In this document: one piece after another, positions 51,352 through 61,893 of the stretch | Position numbering within the stretch: the first letter of the stretch is position 1 | Layout: each line of letters begins with the position of its first letter | The notes under the pieces: model-generated | What the model was told of the DNA's origin: nothing | Database searches by the model: none | Seen by the model: only the letters and a program-made list of their open reading frames with translations | Assembly: GCF_002931055.1 (NCBI RefSeq) | Contig: NZ_PSXX01000009.1 | Location: forward strand, 122,004 to 186,003 | Length of the DNA: 64,000 nt | Origin: Pseudoclavibacter sp. AY1H1 | GTDB taxonomy: Bacteria > Actinomycetota > Actinomycetes > Actinomycetales > Microbacteriaceae | Direction: 5' to 3' | Translations under genes and position numbers: made by a program

Positions 51352-51940
51352 GGAATCCGTCCTGTCCTTCGTCGAGCAGAGGTGAAATCTTTGGCAGCTC
51401 GTCGAGCGAGTTGAGTCCCAGGTGCACCAGAAGCGCCTGGGTCGTGACGTAGCGAATGGCCCCGGTCACGTCGTCGTGGCCGTCTTCTGCGATGAGGCCA
51501 CGTGCTACCAGAGTACGCACCACCGAGTCGACGTTCACAGCGCGGACCTGCGCCACCTGCGAACGGGTGATGGGCTGACGGTAGGCGATGACGGCGAGCG
51601 TCTCGAGCGCGGCCTGCGAGAGCCTCGACGGCTGGCGGGTGAGCACGAAGTCGGCGACGATGTCGTCGAGCGTCTCGCGCACGTAGAGCCGCCATCCCCC
51701 GCCCACCTCGCGCAGCTCGAAGCCGCGCTCCGGCCCGCCGAGGTCGCCGTTGTAGTCGGCGACGAGCCGGCAGATGGATGCTCGGACGTCGGAGACGGGG
51801 CGGCTGACCGCGCCGGCGATGGTCACGAGCGACAGCGGCTCGTCGGCGACGAAGAGGATCGCCTCGACGGCGCGGTCGAGCTCGACGCTTGGCTGCTCGC
51901 CCGGATCGGAGGGCTGCTCGGTCGCGGTGTGGTCAGTCAT
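51344..51940 (-). CDS. scpB: Segregation and condensation protein B
   Basis: This 198-residue kleisin-associated protein has two winged helices: LDRAVEAILFVADEPLSLVTIAGAV and SQAALETLAVIAYRQPITRSQVAQVRAVNVDSVVRTLVARGLI. It works with ScpA and SMC in chromosome compaction. ATG 51940 was chosen; 11 more upstream codons would be read from scpA. Confidence 0.95.
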   Translation of the reverse strand: MTDHTATEQPSDPGEQPSVELDRAVEAILFVADEPLSLVTIAGAVSRPVSDVRASICRLVADYNGDLGGPERGFELREVGGGWRLYVRETLDDIVADFVLTRQPSRLSQAALETLAVIAYRQPITRSQVAQVRAVNVDSVVRTLVARGLIAEDGHDDVTGAIRYVTTQALLVHLGLNSLDELPKISPLLDEGQDGFHE

Positions 51941-52799
51941 CGTCGTCTCCGAGGCTCGAGAGCTGCGCCGCATCCCAGTCCTGCGCGTCCCACTGCACGA
52001 TGAGCTCGCCGAGCGGGGTCTCCTGCTCGAAGCTCAACGCGGCCCTGCGGTACAGCTCCAGGAGGGCCAGGAAGCGGGCGATGACCACACCGCGAGCGCT
52101 GGCGTCAGCGACGAGCTCCCGGAAGGTGCGCGGTTCGCCGTCCTGGAGGACCGCGACGAGGATGCGGGCCTGCTCCCGGATGCTCACCTTGGGGGCGTGG
52201 AGGTGGGTGAGGCCGACGGTCGGGATCTCTCGTGGCGCGAGCGCGAGCGTCGCGAGCGCAGCGAAGTCGGCGGCGGACAGCGTCCAGACGAGCTCCGGGA
52301 TGCGCTCTCGGAACTTCGCCTCCAGGGGCACGGCACGAGTCGTACGCTGCCCCTCGACTCCGAGCGCCGCCGCGAACCATGCGGAGACCTCCTTGAACGC
52401 CTTGTACTGCAGGAGGCGCGCGAACAGGAGGTCTCGTGCCTCGAGGATCGCCACGTCCTCCGCATCCACGTACTCGCCCTGCGGAAGCAGGCTGACGATC
52501 TTCATGTCGAGCAGCGTTGCCGCGACGACGATGAACTCACTCGCCCGATCGAGCTCCTCCGGCGTCGACAGGTCGTTCAGGTATCCGATGAACTCGCTCG
52601 TGACGCGGCTGAGCGACACCTCGGTGATGTCCATCTCGTGCTTCGAGATGAGCGTCAGCAGGAGATCGAACGGGCCTTCGAAGTTGCTGAGGGAGACACG
52701 GAAGTCCGCGTCCGGGGCCGCCTCGATGTCGGCGGCGGCCAAGCTCCCCTGCCTGGCCGGGGTGGCCCGTGCGGTCAGCGTGCTAGGCGACGGCGCCAC
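51933..52799 (-). CDS. scpA: Segregation and condensation protein A
   Basis: This 288-residue kleisin has the N-terminal SMC-binding part FEGPFDLLLTLISKHEMDITEVSLS, the ASEFIVVAATLLDMKIVSLLP helix and a C-terminal winged helix (LELYRRAALSFEQETPLGEL). GTG 52799 lies inside the parA end. Overlap with scpB is 8 bp. No smc gene is in the window. Confidence 0.95.
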   Translation of the reverse strand: MAPSPSTLTARATPARQGSLAAADIEAAPDADFRVSLSNFEGPFDLLLTLISKHEMDITEVSLSRVTSEFIGYLNDLSTPEELDRASEFIVVAATLLDMKIVSLLPQGEYVDAEDVAILEARDLLFARLLQYKAFKEVSAWFAAALGVEGQRTTRAVPLEAKFRERIPELVWTLSAADFAALATLALAPREIPTVGLTHLHAPKVSIREQARILVAVLQDGEPRTFRELVADASARGVVIARFLALLELYRRAALSFEQETPLGELIVQWDAQDWDAAQLSSLGDDDD

Positions 52800-53655
52800 G
52801 TTCGACCAACTCGCGCGCGAGCTGGTGGTAGGCCTTCGCCGCGGTGTGCTCTGGAGCGAAACTGACGATGGGCACGCCGGCGACGGAGGCGTCGGGGAAC
52901 TTCACCGTGCGGCCGATGACCGTGTCGAAGACGCGGTCGCCGAACGCCTCGTAGACGCGGTCGAGCACCTCGCGAGAGTGCAGGGTGCGGCCGTCGTACA
53001 TGGTGGGCAGGATGCCGTCGAGCTCGAGCGAGGGGTTGAGGCGGTCGCGCACCTTGTCGACGGTCTCGACGAGCAGCGCGACGCCGCGGAGCGCGAAGTA
53101 CTCGCACTCGAGCGGGATGATCACGCCGTGGCTCGCGGTGAGCGCGTTGACCGTGAGGAGTCCGAGGGAGGGCTGGCAGTCGACGATGATGACGTCGTAC
53201 TCGCTCGAGACCTTGCGCAGCACACTCGCGAGAATCTGCTCGCGCGCGACCTCGGTGACGAGGTGCACCTCCGCCGCCGAGAGGTCGATGTTCGCGGGCA
53301 TCACGTCGAGGCCCGGGAAGGCCGTCGGCTGGATGACCTCGTGCGGGTCCTTGACCGTGCCGATGAGCAGGTCGTAGACCGTCGGGGCGTCGTAGGTGCG
53401 AATGCCGAGGCCGGCGCTCAGCGCCCCCTGCGGGTCGAAGTCGACGGCGAGCACACGGCGGCCGTAGAGCGCGAGCGAGGCGCCGAGGTTGATGCTCGTC
53501 GTGGTCTTTCCGACGCCACCCTTCTGGTTGCACATCGAGATGATGCGCGCAGGGCCGTGGTCGTCGAGTTCCTCTGGCACGTCGAAGTGGTTATAGAGTC
53601 GCGTCGACACCGCGCTTGCGCTGCGGGGAGTGGATTCGATGGTCTCTTCGCTCAT
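52783..53655 (-). CDS. parA: ParA/Soj-family ATPase
   Basis: This 290-residue deviant Walker ATPase has CNQKGGVGKTTTSINLGASLA, VDFDPQGALSAGLG and VDCQPSLGLLTVNAL. It is the chromosomal paralog embedded between xerD and scpA in actinobacteria, not linked to a parB here. Its role in segregation with ScpAB is inferred from this conserved order. The start overlaps the xerD stop as ATGA. Confidence 0.93.
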   Translation of the reverse strand: MSEETIESTPRSASAVSTRLYNHFDVPEELDDHGPARIISMCNQKGGVGKTTTSINLGASLALYGRRVLAVDFDPQGALSAGLGIRTYDAPTVYDLLIGTVKDPHEVIQPTAFPGLDVMPANIDLSAAEVHLVTEVAREQILASVLRKVSSEYDVIIVDCQPSLGLLTVNALTASHGVIIPLECEYFALRGVALLVETVDKVRDRLNPSLELDGILPTMYDGRTLHSREVLDRVYEAFGDRVFDTVIGRTVKFPDASVAGVPIVSFAPEHTAAKAYHQLARELVERGAVA

Positions 53656-54614
53656 GACCTCTGCATCCTATCCCCGGCCTGGCCTCCGCCGAGGGTGGCG
53701 CGCGGATGGCTCGTCGCGTAGACGTCCCGGAGCGTGTCGGCCGTCACGAGCGTGTAGATCTGCGTCGTCGAGACGGAGGCGTGGCCGAGGAGCTCCTGCA
53801 CGACACGCACGTCCGCCCCACCCTCGAGCAGGTGCGTCGCGAACGAGTGGCGGAGGGTGTGCGGGGAGACGCGCCCGGCGAGGTCCGCCCGCGCTGCGAT
53901 CGCGTCGAGCAGGTTGAAGGCGCTCTGCCGGGAGAGCCGCGCACCGCGCGTGCCGAGGAACAGCGCCGGGGTTGCGCTCCCCCGCGAGGAGAGCTCGCGT
54001 CTCGCTCGAACGAGGTAGCGGTCGAGGGCTCGCTGCGCGAAGCTGCCGACCGGCACGATGCGCTGCTTGTTGCCCTTGCCCCGCACCCGGAGGATGCCGG
54101 GCTCGAGCAGGTCATCGACGTTGAGGTCGACGAGTTCGGAGATGCGCGCGCCGCTCGCGTAGAGGAGCTCGACGAGCGCGGTGTCGCGCATCGCCTCGAG
54201 CGTCTCGCCGTCTGCTGCCTGCAGCAGCCGCTCCACCTCGGCCACGGTGAGCGCCTTCGGGAGCCGGGACGGCAGCTTCGGCGCGCGCACCCGCGCGGTG
54301 GCGTCCACGTCGAGCACGCCCTCGTCGAGCAGGAACCGGTGGAAGCCGCGCACCGAGGACAGCGTCCTCGAGATGGAGGAGGCGGCCAGCTGCTCGCCGT
54401 CGCGCAGGTGCGCGAGGAAGGCGGTGACGTCCTCGGGCTTCGCGGCCGCGACCGGGCCGCGGTCACCCTGCTCGAGCCAGTCGAGGTACTTGACGAGGTC
54501 TCGCCGGTAGGCCCCGAGGCTGTTGACGGAGAGGCCGCGCTCGATCGTCAGATGCCTGAGGTAGGTGTCGAGGCGGGCCGCGTCCGACGTGGCCTCGCCT
54601 GGATCCGCGGCCAT
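53652..54614 (-). CDS. xerD: Site-specific tyrosine recombinase XerD
   Basis: This 320-residue recombinase resolves chromosome dimers at dif. The catalytic residues Arg157 (SGARISE), His252 and Arg255 (HTLRHSFATHLL), His278 (GHASVSTT) and Tyr287 are all in place, and the N-terminal SAM-like core-binding domain is complete. Its setting in the housekeeping operon argues against a phage integrase. Confidence 0.95.
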   Translation of the reverse strand: MAADPGEATSDAARLDTYLRHLTIERGLSVNSLGAYRRDLVKYLDWLEQGDRGPVAAAKPEDVTAFLAHLRDGEQLAASSISRTLSSVRGFHRFLLDEGVLDVDATARVRAPKLPSRLPKALTVAEVERLLQAADGETLEAMRDTALVELLYASGARISELVDLNVDDLLEPGILRVRGKGNKQRIVPVGSFAQRALDRYLVRARRELSSRGSATPALFLGTRGARLSRQSAFNLLDAIAARADLAGRVSPHTLRHSFATHLLEGGADVRVVQELLGHASVSTTQIYTLVTADTLRDVYATSHPRATLGGGQAGDRMQRS

Positions 54615-54625
54615 GGGCTGGCCGA

Positions 54626-55270
54626 CTACTCTGGGCGCCCCGGCGAGCGGGTCGGCCAGGCCGCATCCGCGGGTCGGAGCGTCGAGAAGGAGCGTTCCTT
54701 CGCGAGGTGGAGCGCCATGACGCCCGAGACGACGAACGGGTTCTGCACGGAGCCGTCGAGGACGGCCTCGAGCGCGTCGGGAAGCGCAACCCAGCGCTGC
54801 TCGAGCTCCGCCTCCTCACCGGTGCGATCGAACGCCTCCGGAGTGGCCGAGAGACCGCGGGCGAGGTAGACGCGCACGTTCTCGCTGCTGCCCCCCGGCG
54901 AGGTGTACTGGTCGAGCAGCACGTCCCAGCGGTCCGCGAGCAGGTCGACCTCCTCGCCGAGCTCGCGCTTCGCGGCGTCGAACGGGTCCTCGCCGGGCGC
55001 GTCGAGGAGCCCTGCCGGCAGCTCCCAGTCGCGCCGCCCGACCGGGTGACGGTACTGGCGGATGAAGAGGATGCGGTCGGCGTCGTCGAGCACGAGCACT
55101 GCGACCGCGCCCGTGTGCGACATGAACTCCCGCGTCAGCACCTCTCCGCCGAAACGGAACCGCTCGCGGACGATGTCCCAGACGGCGCCGCGGAAGACGA
55201 CGCTCGACTCGAGCACCGTGTCTTCCGCGACCGCGTCGGCGAAGGGTCCCGATTCAGCGGACGAGGTCAC
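54626..55270 (-). CDS. ADP-ribose pyrophosphatase-type NUDIX hydrolase
   Basis: This 214-residue hydrolase has the Nudix box [24 protein letters not shown] after [17 protein letters not shown], typical of ADP-ribose pyrophosphatases. The start is GTG 55270 in a GTGA overlap with pyrG. The much longer open frame upstream is antisense-free pyrG sequence in another frame and is not coding. It occupies the usual place between pyrG and xerD. Confidence 0.93.
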   Translation of the reverse strand: MTSSAESGPFADAVAEDTVLESSVVFRGAVWDIVRERFRFGGEVLTREFMSHTGAVAVLVLDDADRILFIRQYRHPVGRRDWELPAGLLDAPGEDPFDAAKRELGEEVDLLADRWDVLLDQYTSPGGSSENVRVYLARGLSATPEAFDRTGEEAELEQRWVALPDALEAVLDGSVQNPFVVSGVMALHLAKERSFSTLRPADAAWPTRSPGRPE

Positions 55271-56988
55271 TGCTGGACCTGGTCCACGTCCTGCACGCTC
55301 TCCTCGACGTCGACGAGGCGACCGGAGCGCTGACGCTCGAGGCCGGCGGCGACGAGGCCGGAGAACAGCGGGTGCGCGTTGTTGGGGCGCGACTTGAGCT
55401 CGGGGTGCGCCTGCGTGGCCACGTAGAACGGGTGCACCTCGCGCGGCAGCTCGACGTACTCGACGAGCGTGCCGTCCGGTGAGAGTCCCGAGAAGTGGAG
55501 GCCCGCATCCGAGATCTGATCGCGGTACGCGTTGTTCACCTCGTAGCGGTGACGGTGGCGCTCCTCGACGAGGGTCGAGCCGTAGAGCTCGGCGATGATG
55601 GAGCCCTCGTCGAGGGCTGCCGGGTAGGACCCGAGGCGCATCGTGCCGCCGAGGTCGCCGGTCTCGATGATGTCGACCTGCTCGGCCATGGTCGCGATGA
55701 CGGGGTTCGGCGTCTCCGGGTCGAACTCGGACGAGCTCGCGTCGCTGATGCCGACGACGTTGCGCGCGTACTCGATGACCATGCACTGCATGCCAAGGCA
55801 CAGCCCGAGCGTGGGGATGCCGTTGTCGCGAGCGAAGCGCAGGGCGCCGAGCTTGCCCTCGATGCCGCGGATGCCGAAGCCGCCTGGCACGCAGATCGCG
55901 TCGACGTCGCTCAGCTGTGCTGCGGAGCCCTCTGCCGTCTCGCACTCGTCGGATGGGATCCAGCGCAGCTTGACGCGCGTCTGGTTCGCGAAGCCGCCGG
56001 CCCGCAGCGCCTCGGTCACGGACAGGTAGGCGTCGGGGAGGTCGATGTACTTGCCGACCAGGCCGACCGTGATCTGATGCTTGGGCTGGTGGACGACCTC
56101 GAGCAGGCGCTCCCAGGCGCTCCACTCGATGGGTTCGGCGGGGAGCTTGAGCTGCTCGATGATGTACTCGTCGAGCCCCTGATCGCGCAGGACGCGGGGG
56201 ATGTCGTAGATCGACGGCAGGTCGATGGTATTCACGACGGCGCGCTCCGGCACGTCGCACATGAGGGCGATCTTGCGCTTGTTGCTCTCGGTCACGGGGC
56301 GGTCGCTGCGCAGCACGAGCGCGTCCGGCTGGATCCCCGCGGAGCGGAGAGCCGCGACCGAGTGCTGGGTCGGCTTGGTCTTCTGCTCGCCTGAGGCTCC
56401 CATGAACGGGACGAGCGAGACGTGCACGAAGAACACGTTGTCGCGTCCGAGCTCGTGGCGCAGCTGGCGGGCCGACTCGATGAAGGGCTGCGACTCGATG
56501 TCGCCGATCGTGCCGCCGACCTCGGTGATGATGACGTCGGGGCGAGGCTCCTCGCTGGCCTGGAGGCGCATGCGTCGCTTGATCTCGTCGGTGATGTGCG
56601 GGATCACCTGGACCGTGTCGCCCAGGTACTCGCCGCGGCGCTCCTTGGCGATGACGCTCGAGTAGATCTGCCCGGTCGTGACGTTGGCCGACTGCGCGAG
56701 GTCGACGTCGAGGAAGCGCTCATAGTGGCCGATGTCGAGGTCGGTCTCAGCCCCGTCGTTGGTGACGAACACCTCGCCGTGCTGGAACGGGTTCATGGTG
56801 CCCGGGTCGACGTTGAGGTACGGGTCGAGCTTCTGCATGACGACGCGCAGGCCTCGGGCCCTGAGGAGGTTGCCCAAGCTGGCAGCGGTCAGGCCCTTGC
56901 CGAGAGAGGAGACCACGCCCCCGGTCACATAGATCTGCTTGACAACGGCCTGGTCGTTTCCCGCAACTGGGATATCTGCGCTAGTCAC
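55267..56988 (-). CDS. pyrG: CTP synthase
   Basis: This 573-residue enzyme converts UTP to CTP with glutamine. The synthetase domain has [41 protein letters not shown] and [11 protein letters not shown]. The glutaminase domain has Cys in GLCLGMQCM and the His-Glu of the triad in [12 protein letters not shown]. The C-terminal extension of about 25 residues is acidic. It starts 11 bp after recN ends. Confidence 0.98.
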   Translation of the reverse strand: MTSADIPVAGNDQAVVKQIYVTGGVVSSLGKGLTAASLGNLLRARGLRVVMQKLDPYLNVDPGTMNPFQHGEVFVTNDGAETDLDIGHYERFLDVDLAQSANVTTGQIYSSVIAKERRGEYLGDTVQVIPHITDEIKRRMRLQASEEPRPDVIITEVGGTIGDIESQPFIESARQLRHELGRDNVFFVHVSLVPFMGASGEQKTKPTQHSVAALRSAGIQPDALVLRSDRPVTESNKRKIALMCDVPERAVVNTIDLPSIYDIPRVLRDQGLDEYIIEQLKLPAEPIEWSAWERLLEVVHQPKHQITVGLVGKYIDLPDAYLSVTEALRAGGFANQTRVKLRWIPSDECETAEGSAAQLSDVDAICVPGGFGIRGIEGKLGALRFARDNGIPTLGLCLGMQCMVIEYARNVVGISDASSSEFDPETPNPVIATMAEQVDIIETGDLGGTMRLGSYPAALDEGSIIAELYGSTLVEERHRHRYEVNNAYRDQISDAGLHFSGLSPDGTLVEYVELPREVHPFYVATQAHPELKSRPNNAHPLFSGLVAAGLERQRSGRLVDVEESVQDVDQVQQ

Positions 56989-56999
56989 GGAATTCCATG

Positions 57000-58748
57000 T
57001 TAGCCGACGGACCGCGATCCGTCTGCGCCTGACGCTGTGCGATTCGCCGCGGCGAGCTCGAGCAGCTCTTCTGCGTGGGCGTTCCCGGTCTCGCTGGAGG
57101 AGAGTCCCGACAGGAGCCTGGCGATCTCCTGCGTCCGGTCCGCACCGCTGATCTGGCGGATGCTGGAGGTCGTGAACTGTCCGTCGCTCGACTTCTCGAT
57201 GCTGATGTGGTTGTCCGAGAACGCAGCGACCTGCGCCAGGTGCGTGACGACGATGACCTGAGCGTTCGCGGAGAGCCGCTGCAGGCGGCGCCCGATCTCG
57301 ATCGCCGCGGACCCGCCGACGCCGGCGTCGACCTCGTCGAACACGAGGGTCGGCACCGAGCTCACGTCCGCAAGCACGACCTCGAGCGCGAGCATGACGC
57401 GAGAGAGCTCGCCGCCGGACGCGCCCTTGCCGAGCGGGGCCGGCTCGGTTCCCGGATGCGGACGGAGCATGAAGGCGACCCGGTCGCCGCCGTGGGCGGC
57501 GATCTCGTCGAGCGGGGTGATGGCCACGGTGAGCTGGGCTGCCGGCATGGCGAGCGCGTGGAGCTCCTCCGTGACCCGCTCCTCGAGCACCGCAGCCGTC
57601 GCGGTCCGGAGTTCCGTGAGGCGCGCAGCCGCGGCGGCGAGCGCCTCCTCCGCCTCGGCGATCTGCGCCTCGAGCTGCTGGATGCGCGTCGAGTCGTTCT
57701 CGAGTTCCAGCAGCTGGATGCCCGCTTGGGAGCCGAGCTCGATCACGTCGTCGAGCGTCGGTCCGTAGGTGCGCGTGAGGCTCGTGAGCAGCGTGAGCCG
57801 CTCGTTGAGCTCCGCCAGTTCACCGCTTCCCTCGGCTTCGAGTCCGTCGAGGTAGCCGGCGAGGCGCAGGCCGAGCTCGTCGATTGCGAACGAGATGTCG
57901 GCCGCCGCCTGTCCGAGCTCACCCAACGCGGGATCGCTCGCTGTCGCGCTGTCGATGAGGGCCCGCACCTGCGAGACCAGCTCGGTGGAGCTCGCGCCGC
58001 CCTGTCCGCCGAATCCTGCGGAGCTGTCACCGGCGAGGAGCTCGTGCGCCTGGCCGACGTCGCGCCGGAGCGCCTCGAGGTTGGAGAGCCGCTCGATGCG
58101 GGCGAGGAGCGTCACGTCCTCCCCCGCCTGCGGCTCGGCTGGCTCGATGTCGGCAAGTGCCCGGCGCAGTCGGGCGGCTTCGAGTTCGCGCTCGGCCTCA
58201 GCGTCGCTCAGCGTCTGCAGCTCGGCGCGCAGCTCGCCCCGGCGGACATGCGCCTCGCGAACCGTGGTGCGTGCGCTGCGCAGCTCGGCGCCGCCGAACG
58301 CATCCAGCGCGGCACGCTGCGCTCCCTCGCTGCGAAGCCGCCACTGGTCGCTCTGCCCGTGCACCACGACAAGGCGCTCTCCGAGGTCGGCGAGGATCGA
58401 GGCTGGCACCCCGCGCCCGCCGAGCCAGGCTCGGCTCCGACCCTCCGCGCTCACCTGGCGGGCCACGAGGAGCTCGTCGTTCTCGTCGAGCTCTGCGCCC
58501 GCGTCTGCCGCGAGGCGCGCTGCGGCACTGTCGGCGTCGAGCTGCCAGCGCCCCTCCACGACTGCCTTGCTCGCGCCCGATCGCACCGCGTCCGCGGATG
58601 CGCGCCCGCCGCGGAGCAGGCCGAGCGCCGTGACGATCATGGTCTTTCCCGCGCCGGTCTCACCCGTGATCGCGGTGAAGCCGGGGCCGAGGGGAAGCTC
58701 GGCGCGTTCGATGACGCCGAGGCCGGAGATATCGATGTCAAGAATCAT
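57000..58748 (-). CDS. recN: DNA repair protein RecN
   Basis: This 582-residue SMC-like ATPase has [19 protein letters not shown] at the N-terminus, a long coiled-coil middle, and the signature [18 protein letters not shown] and Walker [13 protein letters not shown] at the C-terminus. It acts early in double-strand break repair. ATG 58748 overlaps the nadK stop (ATGA); the 100 codons open before it belong to nadK in another frame. Confidence 0.96.
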   Translation of the reverse strand: MILDIDISGLGVIERAELPLGPGFTAITGETGAGKTMIVTALGLLRGGRASADAVRSGASKAVVEGRWQLDADSAAARLAADAGAELDENDELLVARQVSAEGRSRAWLGGRGVPASILADLGERLVVVHGQSDQWRLRSEGAQRAALDAFGGAELRSARTTVREAHVRRGELRAELQTLSDAEAERELEAARLRRALADIEPAEPQAGEDVTLLARIERLSNLEALRRDVGQAHELLAGDSSAGFGGQGGASSTELVSQVRALIDSATASDPALGELGQAAADISFAIDELGLRLAGYLDGLEAEGSGELAELNERLTLLTSLTRTYGPTLDDVIELGSQAGIQLLELENDSTRIQQLEAQIAEAEEALAAAAARLTELRTATAAVLEERVTEELHALAMPAAQLTVAITPLDEIAAHGGDRVAFMLRPHPGTEPAPLGKGASGGELSRVMLALEVVLADVSSVPTLVFDEVDAGVGGSAAIEIGRRLQRLSANAQVIVVTHLAQVAAFSDNHISIEKSSDGQFTTSSIRQISGADRTQEIARLLSGLSSSETGNAHAEELLELAAANRTASGADGSRSVG

Positions 58749-59668
58749 GCGCGTGCGGGTCCTCGCCATCCTGAAGTCGGGAGTTGGAACTTTTCCACAA
58801 GTCGTTTGCTGAACGGCGCGCTGTGGAGTCGCGCCAGACGGATCGGGGCGCCTCCCCGCGTTGCCGTCACGCGGGAGCCCGCCGTGAGGTCGTACGTGCG
58901 TCGCCCGTCGCACCACAGCACACCCGGCGTGCCGGTGCGGGGGATGATCTCCACGGCGAGCGTCGAGCTCGGGCCGACGACGATGGGCCTCGCGAAGAGG
59001 GCGTGCGCGCTGATCGGCACGAGCAGCAGCGCTTCGACCGTCGGCCACACGATGGGGCCGCCCGCCGAGAACGAGTAGGCGGTGGAGCCGGTCGGCGTCG
59101 AGAAGATCGCGCCGTCGGCGCCGAAGCTGAGTAGCGGCTGCCCGTCGACCTCGAGAACCAGCTCGAGCATCCGCTCACGGCTGGCCTTCTCGATGGATGC
59201 CTCGTTGAGGGCCCAGGTCTCGTAGACGGTCTGGCCGCCGAGCGTGACCCGGACGTCGAGCGTCATCCGCTCCTCGACCTCGTAGTCGCGATCGAGGGCT
59301 CGTCCGACAGCGTCCGCGAGCGAGTCTCGCTCGCTCTCGGCGAGGAAGCCGACGTGACCGAGGTTGACCCCCAGAATCGGGACCCCGGCATCGCGCACCA
59401 GCTCGGCGGCACGCAGGATGGTCCCGTCGCCCCCGAGCACGATGGCGATCTCGACTTCGTCGGCCGCGAGCTGATCGCCGAGCGCCATGGTCGTCCGGGG
59501 CACCCGGTTCCTGTCGAGGCGCAGCAGCTCGCGGTGCGTCGACGGCTCGAGCACGGGAACCACGCCGGCATCGTCGAGCAGCTGCAGAACCGTCATGGCC
59601 GCCTCGATGGCGTCTTCGCGTGCGACATGGCTGACGACGAGGATCCGCCGCTTCGAGTTCCCGCTCAT
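58745..59668 (-). CDS. nadK: NAD kinase
   Basis: This 307-residue kinase makes NADP. The signature GGDGTILRAAELVRDAGVPILGVNLGHVGFLAE and the later FGADGAIFSTPTGSTAYSFSAGGPI are complete. It is placed between tlyA and recN as in other actinobacteria, coupled by overlapping codons on both sides. Confidence 0.97.
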   Translation of the reverse strand: MSGNSKRRILVVSHVAREDAIEAAMTVLQLLDDAGVVPVLEPSTHRELLRLDRNRVPRTTMALGDQLAADEVEIAIVLGGDGTILRAAELVRDAGVPILGVNLGHVGFLAESERDSLADAVGRALDRDYEVEERMTLDVRVTLGGQTVYETWALNEASIEKASRERMLELVLEVDGQPLLSFGADGAIFSTPTGSTAYSFSAGGPIVWPTVEALLLVPISAHALFARPIVVGPSSTLAVEIIPRTGTPGVLWCDGRRTYDLTAGSRVTATRGGAPIRLARLHSAPFSKRLVEKFQLPTSGWRGPARA

Positions 59669-60546
59669 CGATCTGCCTCCAAGTCCTCCGCTTCGACGAT
59701 GGCTCGCCGCAGAGTGTCGAGTCTGTCAGCATCCGCTGGACTCGAGCCTCTCGACGTGCGGAAGACCGCGACGAATTCCGAGTTCCCGTGCGTTCCCACG
59801 ATGGGAGACGGCCGCAGGGAGACGAGTTCGAGCCCGCAGTCGGCGGCTTCCACGAGCACCCGCTCGAGCGCGGGCGCGACCAGCCTGCGGTCGTGGACGA
59901 TGCCGCCCTTCACGCCCGTCCGCCCGACCTCGAACTGCGGCTTGATGAGGAGCACCGCGTCGACGATCCCGGGCGCCATCGCCAGGATGGGCGCGATGAC
60001 CTTGGTCAGGGAGATGAACGAGAGGTCGCCAACGACGAGGTCGATATCGGCGGAGCGCACGGGCGATTCCGCTGCCACGAGCAGTTCGTCGAGCTGCTCG
60101 GCGTCGACGAACCGGGCGTTGACGCCTTCCAGGTTCGAGACGCGAGGATCTTCGCGCACCGACGGCGCCAGCTGGTCGTGCCCGACGTCGAGTGCCACGA
60201 CGTGACGTGCGCCGCGAGAGAGCAGCACCTGTGTGAAGCCGCCGGTGGATGCACCCACGTCAAGCGCCACTCGACCAGTGGGATCGAGCGTCGGCACCGC
60301 GTCGAGACCCGCGACGAGCTTGTGCGCGGCTCGCGAGACGAAGTCGTCTCCCCCAGCGATCGTCAGCTCGTCGTGGTCGGCGACGCGGAGGCCCGTCTTG
60401 CTCGCCTGCACACCGTTCACGGACACCAGCCCGGCCTCGATGAGGCGTGCCGCGGCCGTGCGGCTGCGCGCGAGCCCACGGTGGGTGAGCTCGGTGTCGA
60501 GGCGCTTGAGCGGCCCTCCCTCGGGCGTCGTGATCGGACCGTTCAC
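59665..60546 (-). CDS. tlyA: TlyA family rRNA (cytidine-2'-O)-methyltransferase
   Basis: This 293-residue protein has an N-terminal S4 domain (LDTELTHRGLARSRTAAARLIEAGLVSVNG) and an FtsJ-like methyltransferase domain (VALDVGASTGGFTQVLLSRGARHVVALDVGHDQL, VVGDLSFISL, LIKPQFEVGR). The family methylates 16S and 23S rRNA, which in mycobacteria sets capreomycin sensitivity. The start GTG 60546 overlaps the small gene's stop. Confidence 0.95.
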   Translation of the reverse strand: MNGPITTPEGGPLKRLDTELTHRGLARSRTAAARLIEAGLVSVNGVQASKTGLRVADHDELTIAGGDDFVSRAAHKLVAGLDAVPTLDPTGRVALDVGASTGGFTQVLLSRGARHVVALDVGHDQLAPSVREDPRVSNLEGVNARFVDAEQLDELLVAAESPVRSADIDLVVGDLSFISLTKVIAPILAMAPGIVDAVLLIKPQFEVGRTGVKGGIVHDRRLVAPALERVLVEAADCGLELVSLRPSPIVGTHGNSEFVAVFRTSRGSSPADADRLDTLRRAIVEAEDLEADR

Positions 60547-60716
60547 GCGCTGTCCCCGTCGAAGAGCTCCACGGGAGTGCTCTCCAGGAGCTCCCCCAGC
60601 TGCTGGTGCAGCTGCGAGAACTCGGCCGCGCGCTCCGAGACGGGCAGAGACGCGATTCGATCGAGCTCGGAGGCGAGCTCCGTGTCGTCGGCGGCCCCGC
60701 CTGGGTCGATGCTCAT
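60543..60716 (-). CDS. Small conserved-position hypothetical protein
   Basis: This 57-residue acidic helical protein (ELDRIASLPVSERAAEFSQLHQQLGELL) is coupled to the HAD phosphatase before it (ATGA) and to tlyA after it (GTGA). Similar tiny genes occur at this place in relatives (from memory). No function is known; a protein-protein adaptor role is possible. Confidence 0.7.
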   Translation of the reverse strand: MSIDPGGAADDTELASELDRIASLPVSERAAEFSQLHQQLGELLESTPVELFDGDSA

Positions 60717-61750
60717 GACGCGAGTTCCGAGTACAGCACCTCCGGCACCCGGAGCGCGTAGATGAGCTTCTCCGAAGCCGCGATCGCTGCGCAGCCAGCA
60801 CGCAGGAGGTTGATGGGCGAGGAGCCGGCGCGGTCGACGATGACGTCGATGCCACGCACTGTGACCTGCGCGTCTCCGACGCGCGCGACGGCCACCTCGG
60901 CCTGTGGACGCTCGCTGACGACCTTCGGGTACGGCTGCGAGAGCTCGCGAAGGTCGCTCAAGATGAAGTCGGGACGCTGACCAGGGGGCGCCGCGATGAG
61001 CTGCTTGGGGCGGTCGACGCCCGTGAGCACGAACGCCGAGGCCATGCCGGCGTTCGAGGCACCCTTGATGTCGGTGTCGAGTCGGTCGCCGATGAACAGC
61101 GCCTTCTTCGCGTCGAAGCGGCGCACCGCCTCGTCGAAGATCGCCTTCTCCGGCTTCCCGGCGACGAGCGGCAGCTTCTGCACCGCCGTGTGCACGGCCG
61201 ACACCAGCGTTCCGTTGCCTGGGGCGATGCCGCGAGCGACAGGGATCGTCCAGTCCTGATTCGTCGCGACCCACGGGATGTCGCGCGCGAGCGCGAACGA
61301 GGCCTCCGCGAGGTGCTCCCAGCCGACGTGCGGCGCGAAGCCCTGGATGACTGCGTCGGGTTCGTCGTCCGCGGATCGCGTCACGCGGAATCCACCCTTG
61401 GCGAGCTCGTCGATGAGACCGTCCCCACCGACGACGAGCACAAGCGCGCCGGGGGCTACCTGGTCAGCCAGGAGACGCACCGCCGCCTGCGGACTCGTCA
61501 CGACGTCCTCGGCCGTCAGCGTGAGCCCCAGCTCGCGCAGATGCTGCGCGACCTGCTCATCCGTGCGGGAGGCATTGTTCGTGATGTACCCAGAGCGGAG
61601 ACCGGACGCGGCGAGCGCATTCAGGCTCTCCACCGCGTAGGGCACCGGGTTCGGTCCGCGGTAGACGACGCCATCCAGGTCCGCCAGCACCACGTCCACG
61701 GCGTCGAGCGGGGAAGGTCCGGTTCCGGTGCTCTTCTTGAACAAAGCCAT
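60713..61750 (-). CDS. HAD-superfamily IIA hydrolase (NagD-like phosphatase)
   Basis: This 345-residue phosphatase has motif I DLDGVVYRG, motif II ITNNASRT, the Lys in GKPEKAIFDEA and motif III GDRLDTDIKGASNAG. The C2 cap identifies subclass IIA (NagD, phosphoglycolate phosphatase). A C-terminal extension of about 70 residues resembles a GNAT-like or dimer module found in actinobacterial copies. It begins the long operon. Confidence 0.92.
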   Translation of the reverse strand: MALFKKSTGTGPSPLDAVDVVLADLDGVVYRGPNPVPYAVESLNALAASGLRSGYITNNASRTDEQVAQHLRELGLTLTAEDVVTSPQAAVRLLADQVAPGALVLVVGGDGLIDELAKGGFRVTRSADDEPDAVIQGFAPHVGWEHLAEASFALARDIPWVATNQDWTIPVARGIAPGNGTLVSAVHTAVQKLPLVAGKPEKAIFDEAVRRFDAKKALFIGDRLDTDIKGASNAGMASAFVLTGVDRPKQLIAAPPGQRPDFILSDLRELSQPYPKVVSERPQAEVAVARVGDAQVTVRGIDVIVDRAGSSPINLLRAGCAAIAASEKLIYALRVPEVLYSELAS

Positions 61751-61893
61751 CAGGATCTCTCGTCTCTCTCAGCTCGTCGGCTTCGGCAGCCTGACTCTTG
61801 GGATCTTGGCGTCGGCCCAGGCAGGATCGACGCGATTCGCGCACTTCGCGGGAGGTGCAGGCACAGCGGGCGCTGCGGGCCCCGCAGGCGGGC

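Noticed and set aside
52783..53655. Plasmid partition locus
   Set aside because: No parB or parS-like sites accompany it, and the xerD-parA-scpA order is chromosomal.
53652..54614. Phage or island integrase
   Set aside because: The recombinase sits in the conserved actinobacterial order between a NUDIX gene and parA/scpA and matches XerD; no phage genes or att repeats are nearby.
54626..56260. A 544-codon frame joining the NUDIX gene to upstream sequence
   Set aside because: The upstream part is an alternative frame of pyrG; the NUDIX start is the GTG at 55270 in a GTGA overlap.
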